Below are positions 42,988 through 51,194 of a DNA stretch of 64,000 nt, piece after piece. The position numbers and the translations under genes are program-made. The notes under the pieces were generated by a model. The model was given only the letters and a program-made list of their open reading frames with translations, was not told the DNA's origin and ran no database searches. The stretch lies in assembly GCA_038246785.1 (NCBI GenBank), contig JBBRVP010000002.1, forward strand, positions 62,001-126,000, given 5' to 3'. This DNA is from JBBRVP01 sp038246785 (GTDB taxonomy: Bacteria > Actinomycetota > Actinomycetes > Jiangellales > Jiangellaceae). Each line of letters begins with the position of its first letter. Position 1 is the stretch's first letter.

Positions 42988-44307
42988 TTGGCACCTCGGA
43001 TCACCGTGATCGGCACCGGATACCTCGGCACCACCCACGCGGCGTGCATGGCCGAGCTGGGGTTCGACGTGCTCGGGGTCGACACCGACCAGGCCAAGGT
43101 CGAGTCGCTGCGGTCCGGGAACGTCCCGTTCTACGAGCCTGACCTGGAGCCGCTGCTGCGCAAGCACGTCGAGAGCGGGCGGTTACGGTTCGGCACTTCC
43201 GCACAGGAGGCGGCGGACATCGGCGACGTGCACTTCCTCTGCGTAGGCACCCCGCAGAGCAGGCACGGGCTGGCCGCCGACCTGCGCCACGTGCACGCGG
43301 CGCTCGACTCGCTCGCGCCGCTGCTCGCCCGCGACTGCCTGGTGGTGGGCAAGTCGACCGTCCCGGTCGGTACGGCAGTGGGCCTCGCCGAACGCCTGAG
43401 CGAGCTGGCCCCGGCCGGCGCCGGTGCCGAGCTCGCCTGGAACCCCGAGTTCCTGCGCGAGGGGTACGCCGTCGAGGACACCCTGCACCCGGACCGGCTC
43501 GTCTTCGGCGTCCGGTCGGACTCGGCGCTGGTCCGGTTGCGCGAGGTCTACGCCGCGGCCATCGACGACGGCGCCCCGGTGGTGGTCACCGACTTCCCGA
43601 CCGCCGAGCTCGTCAAGGTCAGCGCCAACGCGTTCCTCGCCACGAAGGTCTCCTTCATCAACGCGATCGCGGAGATCTGCGAGATCACCGGTGCCGACGT
43701 CGTCCAGCTCGCCGACGCGCTCGGCCACGACCAGCGGATCGGCCGCTCGTTCCTCAACGCCGGCGTCGGCTTCGGCGGCGGCTGCCTGCCCAAGGACATC
43801 CGGGCGTTCATGGCGCGCGCCGGCGAGCTCGGAGCCGCCCATGCCCTGACGTTCCTGCAGGAGGTCGACGCGATCAACATGCGGCGGCGTGGCCGGGTCG
43901 TGGAGGTCGCCCGCGAGCTCGCCGGCGGGTCGTTCCTCGGGCAGCGGGTCGCCGTGCTCGGCGCGGCGTTCAAGCCGAACTCCGACGACATCCGCGACTC
44001 CCCGGCGCTCAACGTGGCCGGGCAGATCCAGCTGCAGGGCGGGGCGGTGAGCGTCTACGACCCCAAGGCGATGGACAACGCCGTCAAGCTGTTCCCGACC
44101 CTCGACTACGCAGATTCCGTCGTCGAGGCCTGCCACCGCGCCGACGTGGTGCTGCACCTCACCGAGTGGCCGGAGTTTCGCGAGCTCGATCCCGCCGTGC
44201 TCGCCGAGGTCGTCTCGCGCCGCAACGTCGTCGACGGCCGCAACTGTCTCGACGTGGACGCCTGGCGGGCCGCCGGCTGGACCTACCGCGGCCTGGGCCG
44301 CCCCTGA
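42988..44307 (+). CDS. ugd: UDP-glucose 6-dehydrogenase
   Basis: This 439-residue enzyme oxidises UDP-glucose to UDP-glucuronate, a donor for acidic glycans. Rossmann loop ITVIGTGYLGTTHAACMAEL, the LVKVSANAFLATKVSFINAI helix and the catalytic Cys266 in GVGFGGGCLPKDIRAF fit UDP-glucose dehydrogenase rather than the UDP-ManNAc type. The TTG at 42988 has GGAG nine bases upstream, and similarity begins there; the frame is open from 42892. Its last 25 bases overlap the convergent purE end. It is the last gene of the glycan locus. Confidence 0.92.
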   Translation: MAPRITVIGTGYLGTTHAACMAELGFDVLGVDTDQAKVESLRSGNVPFYEPDLEPLLRKHVESGRLRFGTSAQEAADIGDVHFLCVGTPQSRHGLAADLRHVHAALDSLAPLLARDCLVVGKSTVPVGTAVGLAERLSELAPAGAGAELAWNPEFLREGYAVEDTLHPDRLVFGVRSDSALVRLREVYAAAIDDGAPVVVTDFPTAELVKVSANAFLATKVSFINAIAEICEITGADVVQLADALGHDQRIGRSFLNAGVGFGGGCLPKDIRAFMARAGELGAAHALTFLQEVDAINMRRRGRVVEVARELAGGSFLGQRVAVLGAAFKPNSDDIRDSPALNVAGQIQLQGGAVSVYDPKAMDNAVKLFPTLDYADSVVEACHRADVVLHLTEWPEFRELDPAVLAEVVSRRNVVDGRNCLDVDAWRAAGWTYRGLGRP

Positions 44308-44825
44308 TCCTCCCCCGAGCGGGCCGCGCGCAGGGCGTCCCCCTTCGCCCGTGCTTGGACCTCCAGGTCCGCCTGGAACGCGTCCATCCGTGCCCGCAGC
44401 CGCGCATCGGACGTCGCCAGCACCCGCACGGCGAGCAGCCCGGCGTTGCGGGCCCCGCCGATCGAGACGGTCGCCACGGGGACCCCGCCCGGCATCTGCA
44501 CGATCGACAGCAGAGAGTCGAGCCCATCGAGGTGGGCCGCCGGCACCGGCACGCCGATCACCGGCAGGGGGGTCACCGACGCCAGCATGCCGGGCAGGTG
44601 GGCCGCTCCGCCGGCACCGGCGATCAGCACCCGCAGCCCGCGCCCGGCCGCCCCCGAGCCGTACGCCAGCATCGCCTTCGGCATCCGGTGCGCAGACACC
44701 ACCTCGACCTCGTGCGGGACGTCGAAGTCCGCCAGCACCGCCGAGGCGGCCGCCATCACCGGCCAGTCGGAGTCCGAGCCCATGACCACGCCGACAATCG
44801 CGGTACTCATGTGCGGCTCACTCAT
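44283..44825 (-). CDS. purE: N5-carboxyaminoimidazole ribonucleotide mutase
   Basis: This 180-residue enzyme rearranges N5-CAIR to CAIR in purine synthesis. GVVMGSDSDWPVM, VSAHRMPKAMLAYGSGA and VLIAGAGGAAHLPGMLAS are the standard motifs; Ser, Asp and His positions are intact. The ATG at 44825 overlaps the purK stop by eight bases, though the internal ATG at 44810 is also possible. Its end overlaps ugd on the other strand by 25 bases, so the Arg/Gly-rich C-terminal tail (GEDQGRPRPR) may be an extension. Confidence 0.94.
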   Translation of the reverse strand: MSEPHMSTAIVGVVMGSDSDWPVMAAASAVLADFDVPHEVEVVSAHRMPKAMLAYGSGAAGRGLRVLIAGAGGAAHLPGMLASVTPLPVIGVPVPAAHLDGLDSLLSIVQMPGGVPVATVSIGGARNAGLLAVRVLATSDARLRARMDAFQADLEVQARAKGDALRAARSGEDQGRPRPR

Positions 44826-46002
44826 CGATGGCTCCAGCGAGGTAGGCCGCGGCGTTCCGCACCCGGGCGCGGACGTCGTCGAGGTCGGCGCCGTACGCCG
44901 TCACGTGCCCCAGCTTCCGCCCCGGGTGCACCGCCTTGCCGTACCACTGCAGCTTCAGCGCAGGATCCCGGGCGAGGACATGGCGGTAGGCGGGGTAGGT
45001 CTCGGCGAGGTCAATGCCGAGCACGTTCGCCATCACGGTCCACGTGGCGCGCGAGCGTGGCGAACCCAGCGGCAGGTCGAGCACCGCCCGCAGGTGGTTC
45101 TCGAACTGCGACGTGACCGCGCCGTCGATGCTCCAGTGCCCGCTGTTGTGCGGGCGCATCGCCAGCTCGTTGACGAGCAGCCCGCCACCGGTGGTCTCGA
45201 ACAGCTCGACGGCCAGCAGCCCGACGACGTCCAGCTCGGCCGCCACCTGCAGAGCGAGCCGCTGCGCGGACTCGGCGAGAGCGTCGGACAGGCCGGGCGC
45301 CGGCGCGACCACCTCGACGCAGATGCCGTCGCGTTGCACCGACTCGACGACCGGGTACGCCACCGCCTGGCCGTGTGGCGAGCGGGCCACCACCGCGGAC
45401 AGCTCGCGGGCGAAGTCGACCCGCTCCTCGGCGAGGACGGGTACGCCGGCCCGGAACGGCTGCCCGCCGGCCGGGTCGTCCGCTGCGGTGACCGTCCACA
45501 CCCCGCGCCCGTCGTAACCCCCGCGCGAGGTCTTGAGCACCAGCGGCCAGCCCAGCGCCGTCCCCGAATCGGGGAGGTCGGCGGCCGAGGCCGGCGCCCG
45601 CCAGGCGGGGCAGGGCAGCCCGGCGGCGCTCAGCCGGCGCCGCATCGCCAGCTTGTCCTGGGCGTACGCAAGCGCGCCCGCCCCCGGCCGCAGCACGTGA
45701 CCGTCGGCCTCGAGCGCTTGCAGGATCTCGCCGGGCACGTGCTCGTGGTCGAACGTGACGACGTCGCAGCCGGCGGCGAAGCGCCGTACGTCGGCCAGCC
45801 CACGCTCGTCGCCCACGACCAGGTCGGCGACGACGCGAGCCGCCGAGGCGTGCGCGCTGTCGGACAGCACCCGCAGACCGACGCCGAGCGCGGCCGCCGC
45901 CGGCGCCGTCATCCGGGCCAGCTGCCCGCCGCCGACCATGCCCACGACGGGAAAGCCGCCGACTCGGGAACCGGTCGGCGAGATCGCGGGTGCTGCGGTC
46001 AC
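44818..46002 (-). CDS. purK: 5-(carboxyamino)imidazole ribonucleotide synthase
   Basis: This 394-residue ATP-grasp enzyme makes N5-CAIR from AIR, bicarbonate and ATP. GMVGGGQLARMTAPAAAALG, KTSRGGYDGRGVW, and VNELAMRPHNSGHWSIDGA are visible. The GTG start at 46002 is fixed by a leaderless -10 box (TAGGCT, seven bases upstream). purE follows on the same strand and is translated with it. The promoter regions of purK and gtrA lie back to back in 58 bases. Confidence 0.95.
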   Translation of the reverse strand: MTAAPAISPTGSRVGGFPVVGMVGGGQLARMTAPAAAALGVGLRVLSDSAHASAARVVADLVVGDERGLADVRRFAAGCDVVTFDHEHVPGEILQALEADGHVLRPGAGALAYAQDKLAMRRRLSAAGLPCPAWRAPASAADLPDSGTALGWPLVLKTSRGGYDGRGVWTVTAADDPAGGQPFRAGVPVLAEERVDFARELSAVVARSPHGQAVAYPVVESVQRDGICVEVVAPAPGLSDALAESAQRLALQVAAELDVVGLLAVELFETTGGGLLVNELAMRPHNSGHWSIDGAVTSQFENHLRAVLDLPLGSPRSRATWTVMANVLGIDLAETYPAYRHVLARDPALKLQWYGKAVHPGRKLGHVTAYGADLDDVRARVRNAAAYLAGAIDE

Positions 46003-46009
46003 GGCGGCG

Positions 46010-46015
46010 AGCCTA
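46010..46015 (-). promoter_or_regulatory. Leaderless -10 box of purK
   Basis: On the minus strand TAGGCT plus seven bases leads to the GTG start of purK at 46002. Confidence 0.5.
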
Positions 46016-46048
46016 GTGAGGTCGTCGGCGCCCGGCCGCTGTCGACCG

Positions 46049-46054
46049 TAGGCT
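46049..46054 (+). promoter_or_regulatory. Leaderless -10 box of gtrA
   Basis: TAGGCT followed by six bases and the GTG at 46061. Together with the purK box this gives two divergent leaderless promoters. Confidence 0.5.
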
Positions 46055-46060
46055 TGCCCG

Positions 46061-46642
46061 GTGCCCGACCGTTCCCGCCGCGGCCCCTTCGCGGCCTACT
46101 ACCGCATGCATCACCTGGTCCGGGAGGGCATGAAGTTCCTTGCGGTGGGCGGCCTCGGCTACGTCGTCGACGTCGGCCTGTTCAACGTGCTGCGCTACGT
46201 CGGCGGCGAGGGACCGTTGTACGACCGGCCGATCAGCGCCAAGGTCGTCTCCACCGTCGTGGCGACCCTCGTCACCTACGCCGGCAACCGGTTCTGGACG
46301 TTTCGGCACCGGCGACGTACCGGCTACGCCCGCGAGTACGCGCTGTTCTTCGTCCTCAACGCCGTGGGACTCGCCATCTCCGTGGGCTGCCTGGCACTCT
46401 CGCACTACGTGCTCGATCTGCGCTCGCCGTTGGCCGACAACATCTCTGCCAACATCGTCGGCCTCGGACTGGCGGCGCTGTTCCGCTTCTGGTCCTATCG
46501 TCGCTGGGTGTTCCCTGAGCTGCACCTCGTGGAGGAGGTCGCGCCCGAGCCGTCGGCGGACGGCGAGCCGGTCACTCCCCCGGCCAGCGAGCAGGCCGCC
46601 CCTCCGCGAACGCTGCCACGCCCTCGCGCCGGTCGCCGCTGA
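46061..46642 (+). CDS. gtrA: GtrA-family membrane protein
   Basis: This 193-residue protein has about four membrane helices in the first 150 residues: MKFLAVGGLGYVVDVGLFNV, AKVVSTVVATLVTYAGNRFW, EYALFFVLNAVGLAISVGCL and NIVGLGLAALFRFWSYRRWV. GtrA proteins are thought to flip polyprenyl-linked sugars used by membrane glycosyltransferases; the family is often found next to purK/purE in actinobacteria. The C-terminal 45 residues are Pro/Ala/Arg-rich, without conservation, and overlap the convergent enoyl-CoA hydratase gene by 71 bases. Confidence 0.9.
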   Translation: MPDRSRRGPFAAYYRMHHLVREGMKFLAVGGLGYVVDVGLFNVLRYVGGEGPLYDRPISAKVVSTVVATLVTYAGNRFWTFRHRRRTGYAREYALFFVLNAVGLAISVGCLALSHYVLDLRSPLADNISANIVGLGLAALFRFWSYRRWVFPELHLVEEVAPEPSADGEPVTPPASEQAAPPRTLPRPRAGRR

Positions 46643-47408
46643 AGGCGGTCGCCCGCCACAGCGCGTCCTCTATCTCCAGCCCGGCCGCGAGGTCTGTGCC
46701 GAGCCCGAGCCGCATCGCCCGCTTGGCGTTGCGCACCCCCACCGGCGAGTGCCGGGCAACTGCCGTCGCGATCTCCACCGCAGCCGCCCGGGCTTGGCCC
46801 GCCGGCACCAGGCGGTCGGCGACGCCGAGCCGGTGGGCCTCCGCGGCATCGATGCGCCGGGCAGTGAAGACGAGGTCGGCCGCCCGCGACCAACCGACCC
46901 GCCGGGTCAGCAGCTGAGTGCCGCCCCCGCCGGGGATCACACCGACGGAGACCTCGGGCAGTCCGAGCACGGCTGTCTCGTCGACGACCACGAGGTCGGC
47001 AGCGAGCGCGAGTTCGAGGCCGCCGCCGAGCGCGTAGCCGGCCACCGCCGCCACGACCGGCACCGGGAGGGCGAGGACTCCGCCGTACGCCGCCCGGGCC
47101 AGCGGCCGTTGCCGGCGCAACTCGTCGTCGGTGAAGTCGTTGCGCTCCTTGAGGTCGGCGCCCACGCAGAACGCGCGTGCCTGGCTGGAGCTCAGCACGA
47201 CCGCGCGCACGGCCGGATCACCGGCCAGGGCCGCAGTGGCGTCGCCGAGGTCGCGGGCCTGCTGGGTGGACACGGCGTTGAGGGCCTGCGGCCGGTCGAG
47301 CACGAGTTCGGCGACGTACGGCGCGCCCTCGACCGGCCCGATCCGCACCCCGGCGTACCGGCGCTCGGTCACCAGCTGGCTGGTCTGCGCGCTCGGCTGG
47401 TCCGCCAC
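46572..47408 (-). CDS. Enoyl-CoA hydratase/isomerase family protein
   Basis: This 278-residue crotonase-fold protein is likely to hydrate enoyl-CoA. The oxyanion hole is seen in ARAFCVGADLKERND and AGYALGGGLELALAADLVVV, and a catalytic Glu lies in LPEVSVGVIPGGGGTQLL. The C-terminal SGDRREGVAAFAEGRPARW is conserved. The GTG start at 47408 is fixed by a leaderless TAGGGT box seven bases upstream. Its coding end runs 71 bases into the gtrA gene on the other strand. Confidence 0.93.
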   Translation of the reverse strand: MADQPSAQTSQLVTERRYAGVRIGPVEGAPYVAELVLDRPQALNAVSTQQARDLGDATAALAGDPAVRAVVLSSSQARAFCVGADLKERNDFTDDELRRQRPLARAAYGGVLALPVPVVAAVAGYALGGGLELALAADLVVVDETAVLGLPEVSVGVIPGGGGTQLLTRRVGWSRAADLVFTARRIDAAEAHRLGVADRLVPAGQARAAAVEIATAVARHSPVGVRNAKRAMRLGLGTDLAAGLEIEDALWRATAFSGDRREGVAAFAEGRPARWPGE

Positions 47409-47415
47409 GCCGGCG

Positions 47416-47421
47416 ACCCTA
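47416..47421 (-). promoter_or_regulatory. Leaderless -10 box of the enoyl-CoA hydratase gene
   Basis: On the minus strand TAGGGT, then seven bases and a GTG. Its TAG is also the stop codon of the adenylate cyclase gene upstream. Confidence 0.5.
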
Positions 47422-48456
47422 GTCGACCACCGGCACCGCGCCGGCCGGCGCCGGAGCCGGCGCCGGTGGCCGGCGATCGGCGTGCGCGACGGCACAGGAG
47501 GAGGTCAGCCCCAGCCCGCGGACGCTGCGCGGCCGCAGCGGCCGCAGCATGAGCTCCGGGTCGCCGGCCAGCGCCGCGGCCGTCGCCTCGTCGACCACGA
47601 CCCGGTTGCGCTTGGCGACGCTGGTGAGCCGGCTGGCCCGGTTGACCACCTCGCCGTAGACGTCGCCCAGACGGGTCAGCACGGTGCCGGTCGCGACACC
47701 GACCCGCAGGTCCGGCATGCCCGGTTCGGCCGAGACGTCCGCGATCAGACCGAGTGCCACGTCGACGCCCTGCCGCGACGTGACGGCAACGAACAACACC
47801 GAGTCGCCCAGCGTCTTGACCACCCGCGCCTGGTGCGCCGCCACCCGGTCACCCGCCCGGGCCTCGAACCGCTCGACCAGGTCGGCCAGCGCGGTGCCCT
47901 TGAGCCGACGGGACAGCCGCGTGAATCCGACCAGGTCGGCGAAACCGACCGTGAGCGGCGCGGCCAGCAGCCCGACCTCGGCCGAGCCGAGGCGCTCCAT
48001 GCACAGGGCTGCGGCCGCCAGATGCCGCTGCCAGGCGTAGGCCTGCAGCTCACGGAACTGCGGCACGACCCGCTCGGCGATGCCGTACGCGGTCGCCAGC
48101 CGGCTCGTGCCCTCCCCCACCCCGACGCGGCGCTCGACGAGCTCGGCCACGGTCTCGGTCTCCCACTCGGCGAGCCGCGCCATCGTGGAGCCGACCGCCC
48201 GGACGAGCTGCAGTGCGCTCGCCTCGTCGAGCGTCCCGTCGTCGACGAGCCCGCGCAGCCGCGTGAGGGCATCGACGTCGGCGTCGGTGAACGCGGCCGC
48301 GCCGCCCACGTCGGCGAAGCCGAGGGCACGCCAGAGCCGGCGCGCCGAATCGACGCTGATGCCCGCCGCGGCCGAGGCCTCCTCGCGGGTCCAGCGGGGG
48401 ACGTCGCCCAAGAGCCGCCGCTCGAGCTCGCCGGGGGTCGGGCGCTCGACGGTCAC
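47419..48456 (-). CDS. Class III adenylate cyclase with MerR-like N-terminal helix region
   Basis: This 345-residue protein is a cytosolic cyclase. Residues about 10-70 resemble a MerR-type helix-turn-helix (TREEASAAAGISVDSARRLW, FTDADVDALTRLRGLVDDGT), residues about 80-150 a helical linker, and residues about 160-330 the catalytic domain: VGFADLVGFTRLSRRL (first metal Asp), VVKTLGDSVLFVA (second Asp, adenine-selecting Lys), and VGVATGTVLTRLGDVYGEVVNRASRL (transition-state Asn and Arg). All key residues are present, so cAMP formation is expected. The GTG at 48456 has a GGAGGAGG site. Similar cyclases flank birA in other actinobacteria. Confidence 0.9.
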   Translation of the reverse strand: MTVERPTPGELERRLLGDVPRWTREEASAAAGISVDSARRLWRALGFADVGGAAAFTDADVDALTRLRGLVDDGTLDEASALQLVRAVGSTMARLAEWETETVAELVERRVGVGEGTSRLATAYGIAERVVPQFRELQAYAWQRHLAAAALCMERLGSAEVGLLAAPLTVGFADLVGFTRLSRRLKGTALADLVERFEARAGDRVAAHQARVVKTLGDSVLFVAVTSRQGVDVALGLIADVSAEPGMPDLRVGVATGTVLTRLGDVYGEVVNRASRLTSVAKRNRVVVDEATAAALAGDPELMLRPLRPRSVRGLGLTSSCAVAHADRRPPAPAPAPAGAVPVVD

Positions 48457-48518
48457 GCTCGCCTCCTCCAGGTGCTCGGATGCCACGGCGCCGTCCCGCG
48501 GGCGCCATCCTGGTGCAC

Positions 48519-49325
48519 TCACCGCACGTGCACGACATCCCCCGCACCGAGCGCGAGCCGCCGGCCGGTCCCCTCGACCACGACGAGCCGGCCTTGCCCG
48601 TCGACGTCGGTGGCCGTCCCGCCGACCTGCCCCCCATCCGGGAGGGCCACGCGCACTCGCCGCCCCAGAGTGGCGCAGCGCCCGCGGTAGGCCGCCCGCA
48701 GCGCGTCCTGCGCCGCGTCCCCGCCGGACTCCCAGGACGACAGCCGCCCGTCGAGCGCCGCGAGTACGCGCAGCAGCAGCTGGGAGCGGTCGACGCGCGC
48801 CCCCTCGAAGAGCAGCGAGGTGGCGGCCGGCGGCAGGTCGGCCGCCGACGCCGACACGTTGAGGCCGCAGCCGAGCACGGCCAGGCCGCCGACCCGCTCG
48901 ACGAGGATGCCGGCCAGCTTGCGGTCGCCGACGAGCACGTCGTTGGGCCACTTCAGCAGGGGACGTACGGAGGCTTCGGTGAGTCCCTCGACCGCCTCCA
49001 CCACCGCCAGCCCGGTCAGCAGCGGCAGCCACGTCCAGCGATCGGCGGGAACACCGGCCGGGGCGACGACGACCGAGACGGTGAGTCCCGCGCGCGGCGG
49101 CGAGGCCCATCCCCGGCCGAGCCGGCCCCGGCCGGCGGTCTGCAGCTCGGCGACCAGCACCTGGCCGGGCTGCGCCTGTCCGGCCCGGGCGGCGGCGGCC
49201 AGGTCGGCGTTCGTGGACCCGGTCTTCGCGACGACCTCCACGGCAGCCCACCGGCGCCCCGCCGCCGGCAGCGCCGCCCGAAGGGCGGCGGCGTCGAGCG
49301 CGGCGACGTCCCCGGGCGGGCTCAT
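48519..49325 (-). CDS. birA: Biotin-[acetyl-CoA-carboxylase] ligase, group I
   Basis: This 268-residue enzyme attaches biotin to carboxylase carrier domains. VVAKTGSTNADLAAAARAG, ELQTAGRGRLGRGWASPP (the GRGRxGRxW loop), LKWPNDVLVGDRKLAGILVE and LGCGLNVSASAADLP are the usual motifs. There is no N-terminal DNA-binding domain, so it is not a repressor. The ATG at 49325 overlaps the stop of a possible 34-codon reading frame. It is divergent from accD, its functional partner. Confidence 0.95.
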   Translation of the reverse strand: MSPPGDVAALDAAALRAALPAAGRRWAAVEVVAKTGSTNADLAAAARAGQAQPGQVLVAELQTAGRGRLGRGWASPPRAGLTVSVVVAPAGVPADRWTWLPLLTGLAVVEAVEGLTEASVRPLLKWPNDVLVGDRKLAGILVERVGGLAVLGCGLNVSASAADLPPAATSLLFEGARVDRSQLLLRVLAALDGRLSSWESGGDAAQDALRAAYRGRCATLGRRVRVALPDGGQVGGTATDVDGQGRLVVVEGTGRRLALGAGDVVHVR

Positions 49326-49426
49326 CGATCGGCGTCGGGATTGCTCGGGGCGACCGCCCGGTGCGGCAGCGGCCCGCCGTGCTCCGGCAGCACCCGGGCG
49401 AGCAGGTCGCCGGAATCGTAGGTCAT
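49322..49426 (-). CDS. Possible 34-residue small protein upstream of birA
   Basis: An ATG at 49426 opens a 34-codon frame (MTYDSGDLLARVLPEHGG and on, ending NPDADR) whose TGA overlaps the birA ATG (ATGA). TAGCGT ends eight bases before the ATG, so it would be translated from a leaderless transcript and coupled to birA. No homology is recognised; the codon use is like that of the neighbours. Confidence 0.35.
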   Translation of the reverse strand: MTYDSGDLLARVLPEHGGPLPHRAVAPSNPDADR

Positions 49427-49434
49427 GCCGCCGC

Positions 49435-49440
49435 ACGCTA
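49435..49440 (-). promoter_or_regulatory. Leaderless -10 box upstream of the small ORF/birA
   Basis: On the minus strand TAGCGT followed by eight bases and an ATG at 49426. Confidence 0.35.
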
Positions 49441-49544
49441 TCGACGGCCGCACGACGGGTGTCACGGTGCTGGTCGTGACCGCCGCCGGGGCGCAGTCCC
49501 GCGAGCACACCCTTCCGGTCGGCTGAGCCAGGGCCCGCCCGCAC

Positions 49545-49550
49545 TAGGCT
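49545..49550 (+). promoter_or_regulatory. Leaderless -10 box of accD
   Basis: TAGGCT followed by seven bases and the ATG at 49558. Confidence 0.5.
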
Positions 49551-49557
49551 CGCGACC

Positions 49558-51168
49558 ATGGCCAGCGCCGTCCCCGACGAGCCCAGCGCGCCGGACCGGC
49601 GAAGCACCGCCGGCCGGCTGGCCGACCTGCAGCGCCGCTTCGACGAGGCGGTGCACGCCGGCTCCGCCCGCGCCGTGGAGCGTCAGCACGCCCGTGGCAA
49701 GGGGACCGCGCGCGAGCGGATCGCCGCGCTGCTGGACCCGGGCTCGTTCGTCGAGCTCGACGAGCTCGCCCGCCACCGCTCCACAGCCTTCGGGCTGGCT
49801 GCCACCCGTCCCTACGGCGACGGGGTGGTGACCGGCTGGGGCACCGTCGAGGGCCGCCAGGTCTGCGTGTTCGCCCAGGACTTCACGGTCTTCGGCGGCA
49901 GCCTCGGCGAGGTCTACGGCGAGAAGATCTGCAAGGTGATGGACCTCGCCATCAAGACCGGGTGCCCGGTCGTCGGCATCAACGAGGGCGCCGGGGCCCG
50001 CATCCAGGAGGGCGTCGTCTCGCTGGGGCTCTACGGCGAGATCTTCCGCCGCAACGTGCACGCCTCGGGAGTCGTACCGCAGATCTCGCTCATCATGGGT
50101 TCCTGCGCCGGCGGGCACGTCTACTCCCCCGCCATCACCGACTTCACCGTCATGGTCGACGGCACGTCCAACATGTTCATCACCGGCCCCGATGTCATCA
50201 AGACCGTGACCGGCGAGGACGTCTCGATGGAAGACCTCGGCGGCGCGCGCACGCACAACACCCGATCGGGCAACGCCCACTACATGGGTGCCGATGAGAC
50301 GGACGCGCTGGAGTACGTCCGCGCGCTGCTGTCCTACCTGCCGCAGAACAACCTCGACGATCCACCCGTCTACGCCGCGGACACCGTCGCGGAAGTCACC
50401 GACGACGACACGTTCCTCGACACCTTCGTACCCGACTCGCCCAACCAGCCCTATGACATGCACGAGGTCATCACCCGCGTGCTCGACGACGGCGACTTCC
50501 TCGAGGTCCAGGCGCTGTTCGCGCCGAACATCGTCGTCGGCTTCGGGCGCGTGGAGGGCCACAGCGTCGGGGTGGTGGCCAACCAGCCGATGCAGCTGGC
50601 CGGCACGCTCGACATCGACGCCTCGGAGAAGGCCGCCCGCTTCGTGCGTACCTGCGACGCCTTCAACATCCCCGTGCTCACCTTCGTCGACGTCCCCGGC
50701 TTCCTGCCCGGGACCGACCAGGAGTGGAGCGGCATCATCCGGCGCGGCGCCAAGCTGATCTACGCCTATTCCGAGGCGACCGTGCCGATGGTCACGGTCA
50801 TCACCCGCAAGGCCTACGGCGGCGCCTACGACGTCATGGGATCCAAGCACCTGGGCGCCGACGTCAACCTCGCCTGGCCGACCGCGCAGATCGCGGTCAT
50901 GGGGGCGCAGGGAGCCGTCAACATCCTCTACCGCAGCGAGCTGAAGGAGGCCGCGGCCCGCGGCGACGACGTCGAGGAGGTGCGCCGGCGCTTCGTCGAG
51001 GACTACGAGGACACGCTGGCCAACCCGTACGCCGCCGCCGAGCGCGGCTACGTCGACTCGGTGATCCCCCCGTCGCAGACCCGGGTGGCCGTCGTGCGCT
51101 CCCTGCGTGCCCTGCGCAGCAAGCGAGGGGCGCTGCCGCCGAAGAAGCACGGCAACATCCCACTCTGA
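49558..51168 (+). CDS. accD5: Acyl-CoA carboxylase beta (carboxyltransferase) subunit
   Basis: This 536-residue carboxyltransferase carboxylates a short acyl-CoA (propionyl- or acetyl-CoA). The N-terminal crotonase domain has ARGKGTARERIAALLDPGSF and GINEGAGARIQEGVVSLGLY; the C-terminal domain has VDVPGFLPGTDQEWSGIIRR and RKAYGGAYDVMGSKHLGADV. The Asp in GGAYDVM corresponds, as I recall, to the residue that favours propionyl-CoA in Streptomyces PccB. The ATG at 49558 has a leaderless promoter. Its partner epsilon subunit accE lies 2.9 kb downstream, beyond an ABC transporter operon. Confidence 0.95.
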   Translation: MASAVPDEPSAPDRRSTAGRLADLQRRFDEAVHAGSARAVERQHARGKGTARERIAALLDPGSFVELDELARHRSTAFGLAATRPYGDGVVTGWGTVEGRQVCVFAQDFTVFGGSLGEVYGEKICKVMDLAIKTGCPVVGINEGAGARIQEGVVSLGLYGEIFRRNVHASGVVPQISLIMGSCAGGHVYSPAITDFTVMVDGTSNMFITGPDVIKTVTGEDVSMEDLGGARTHNTRSGNAHYMGADETDALEYVRALLSYLPQNNLDDPPVYAADTVAEVTDDDTFLDTFVPDSPNQPYDMHEVITRVLDDGDFLEVQALFAPNIVVGFGRVEGHSVGVVANQPMQLAGTLDIDASEKAARFVRTCDAFNIPVLTFVDVPGFLPGTDQEWSGIIRRGAKLIYAYSEATVPMVTVITRKAYGGAYDVMGSKHLGADVNLAWPTAQIAVMGAQGAVNILYRSELKEAAARGDDVEEVRRRFVEDYEDTLANPYAAAERGYVDSVIPPSQTRVAVVRSLRALRSKRGALPPKKHGNIPL

Positions 51169-51194
51169 CCGGCGGAGCCGCCGCAGGGGTTCGG

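Noticed and set aside
49326..49557. Larger 62-codon minus-strand frame from 49510
   Set aside because: Its first half has no ribosome site or promoter box; only the 34-codon part from 49426 has supporting signals.
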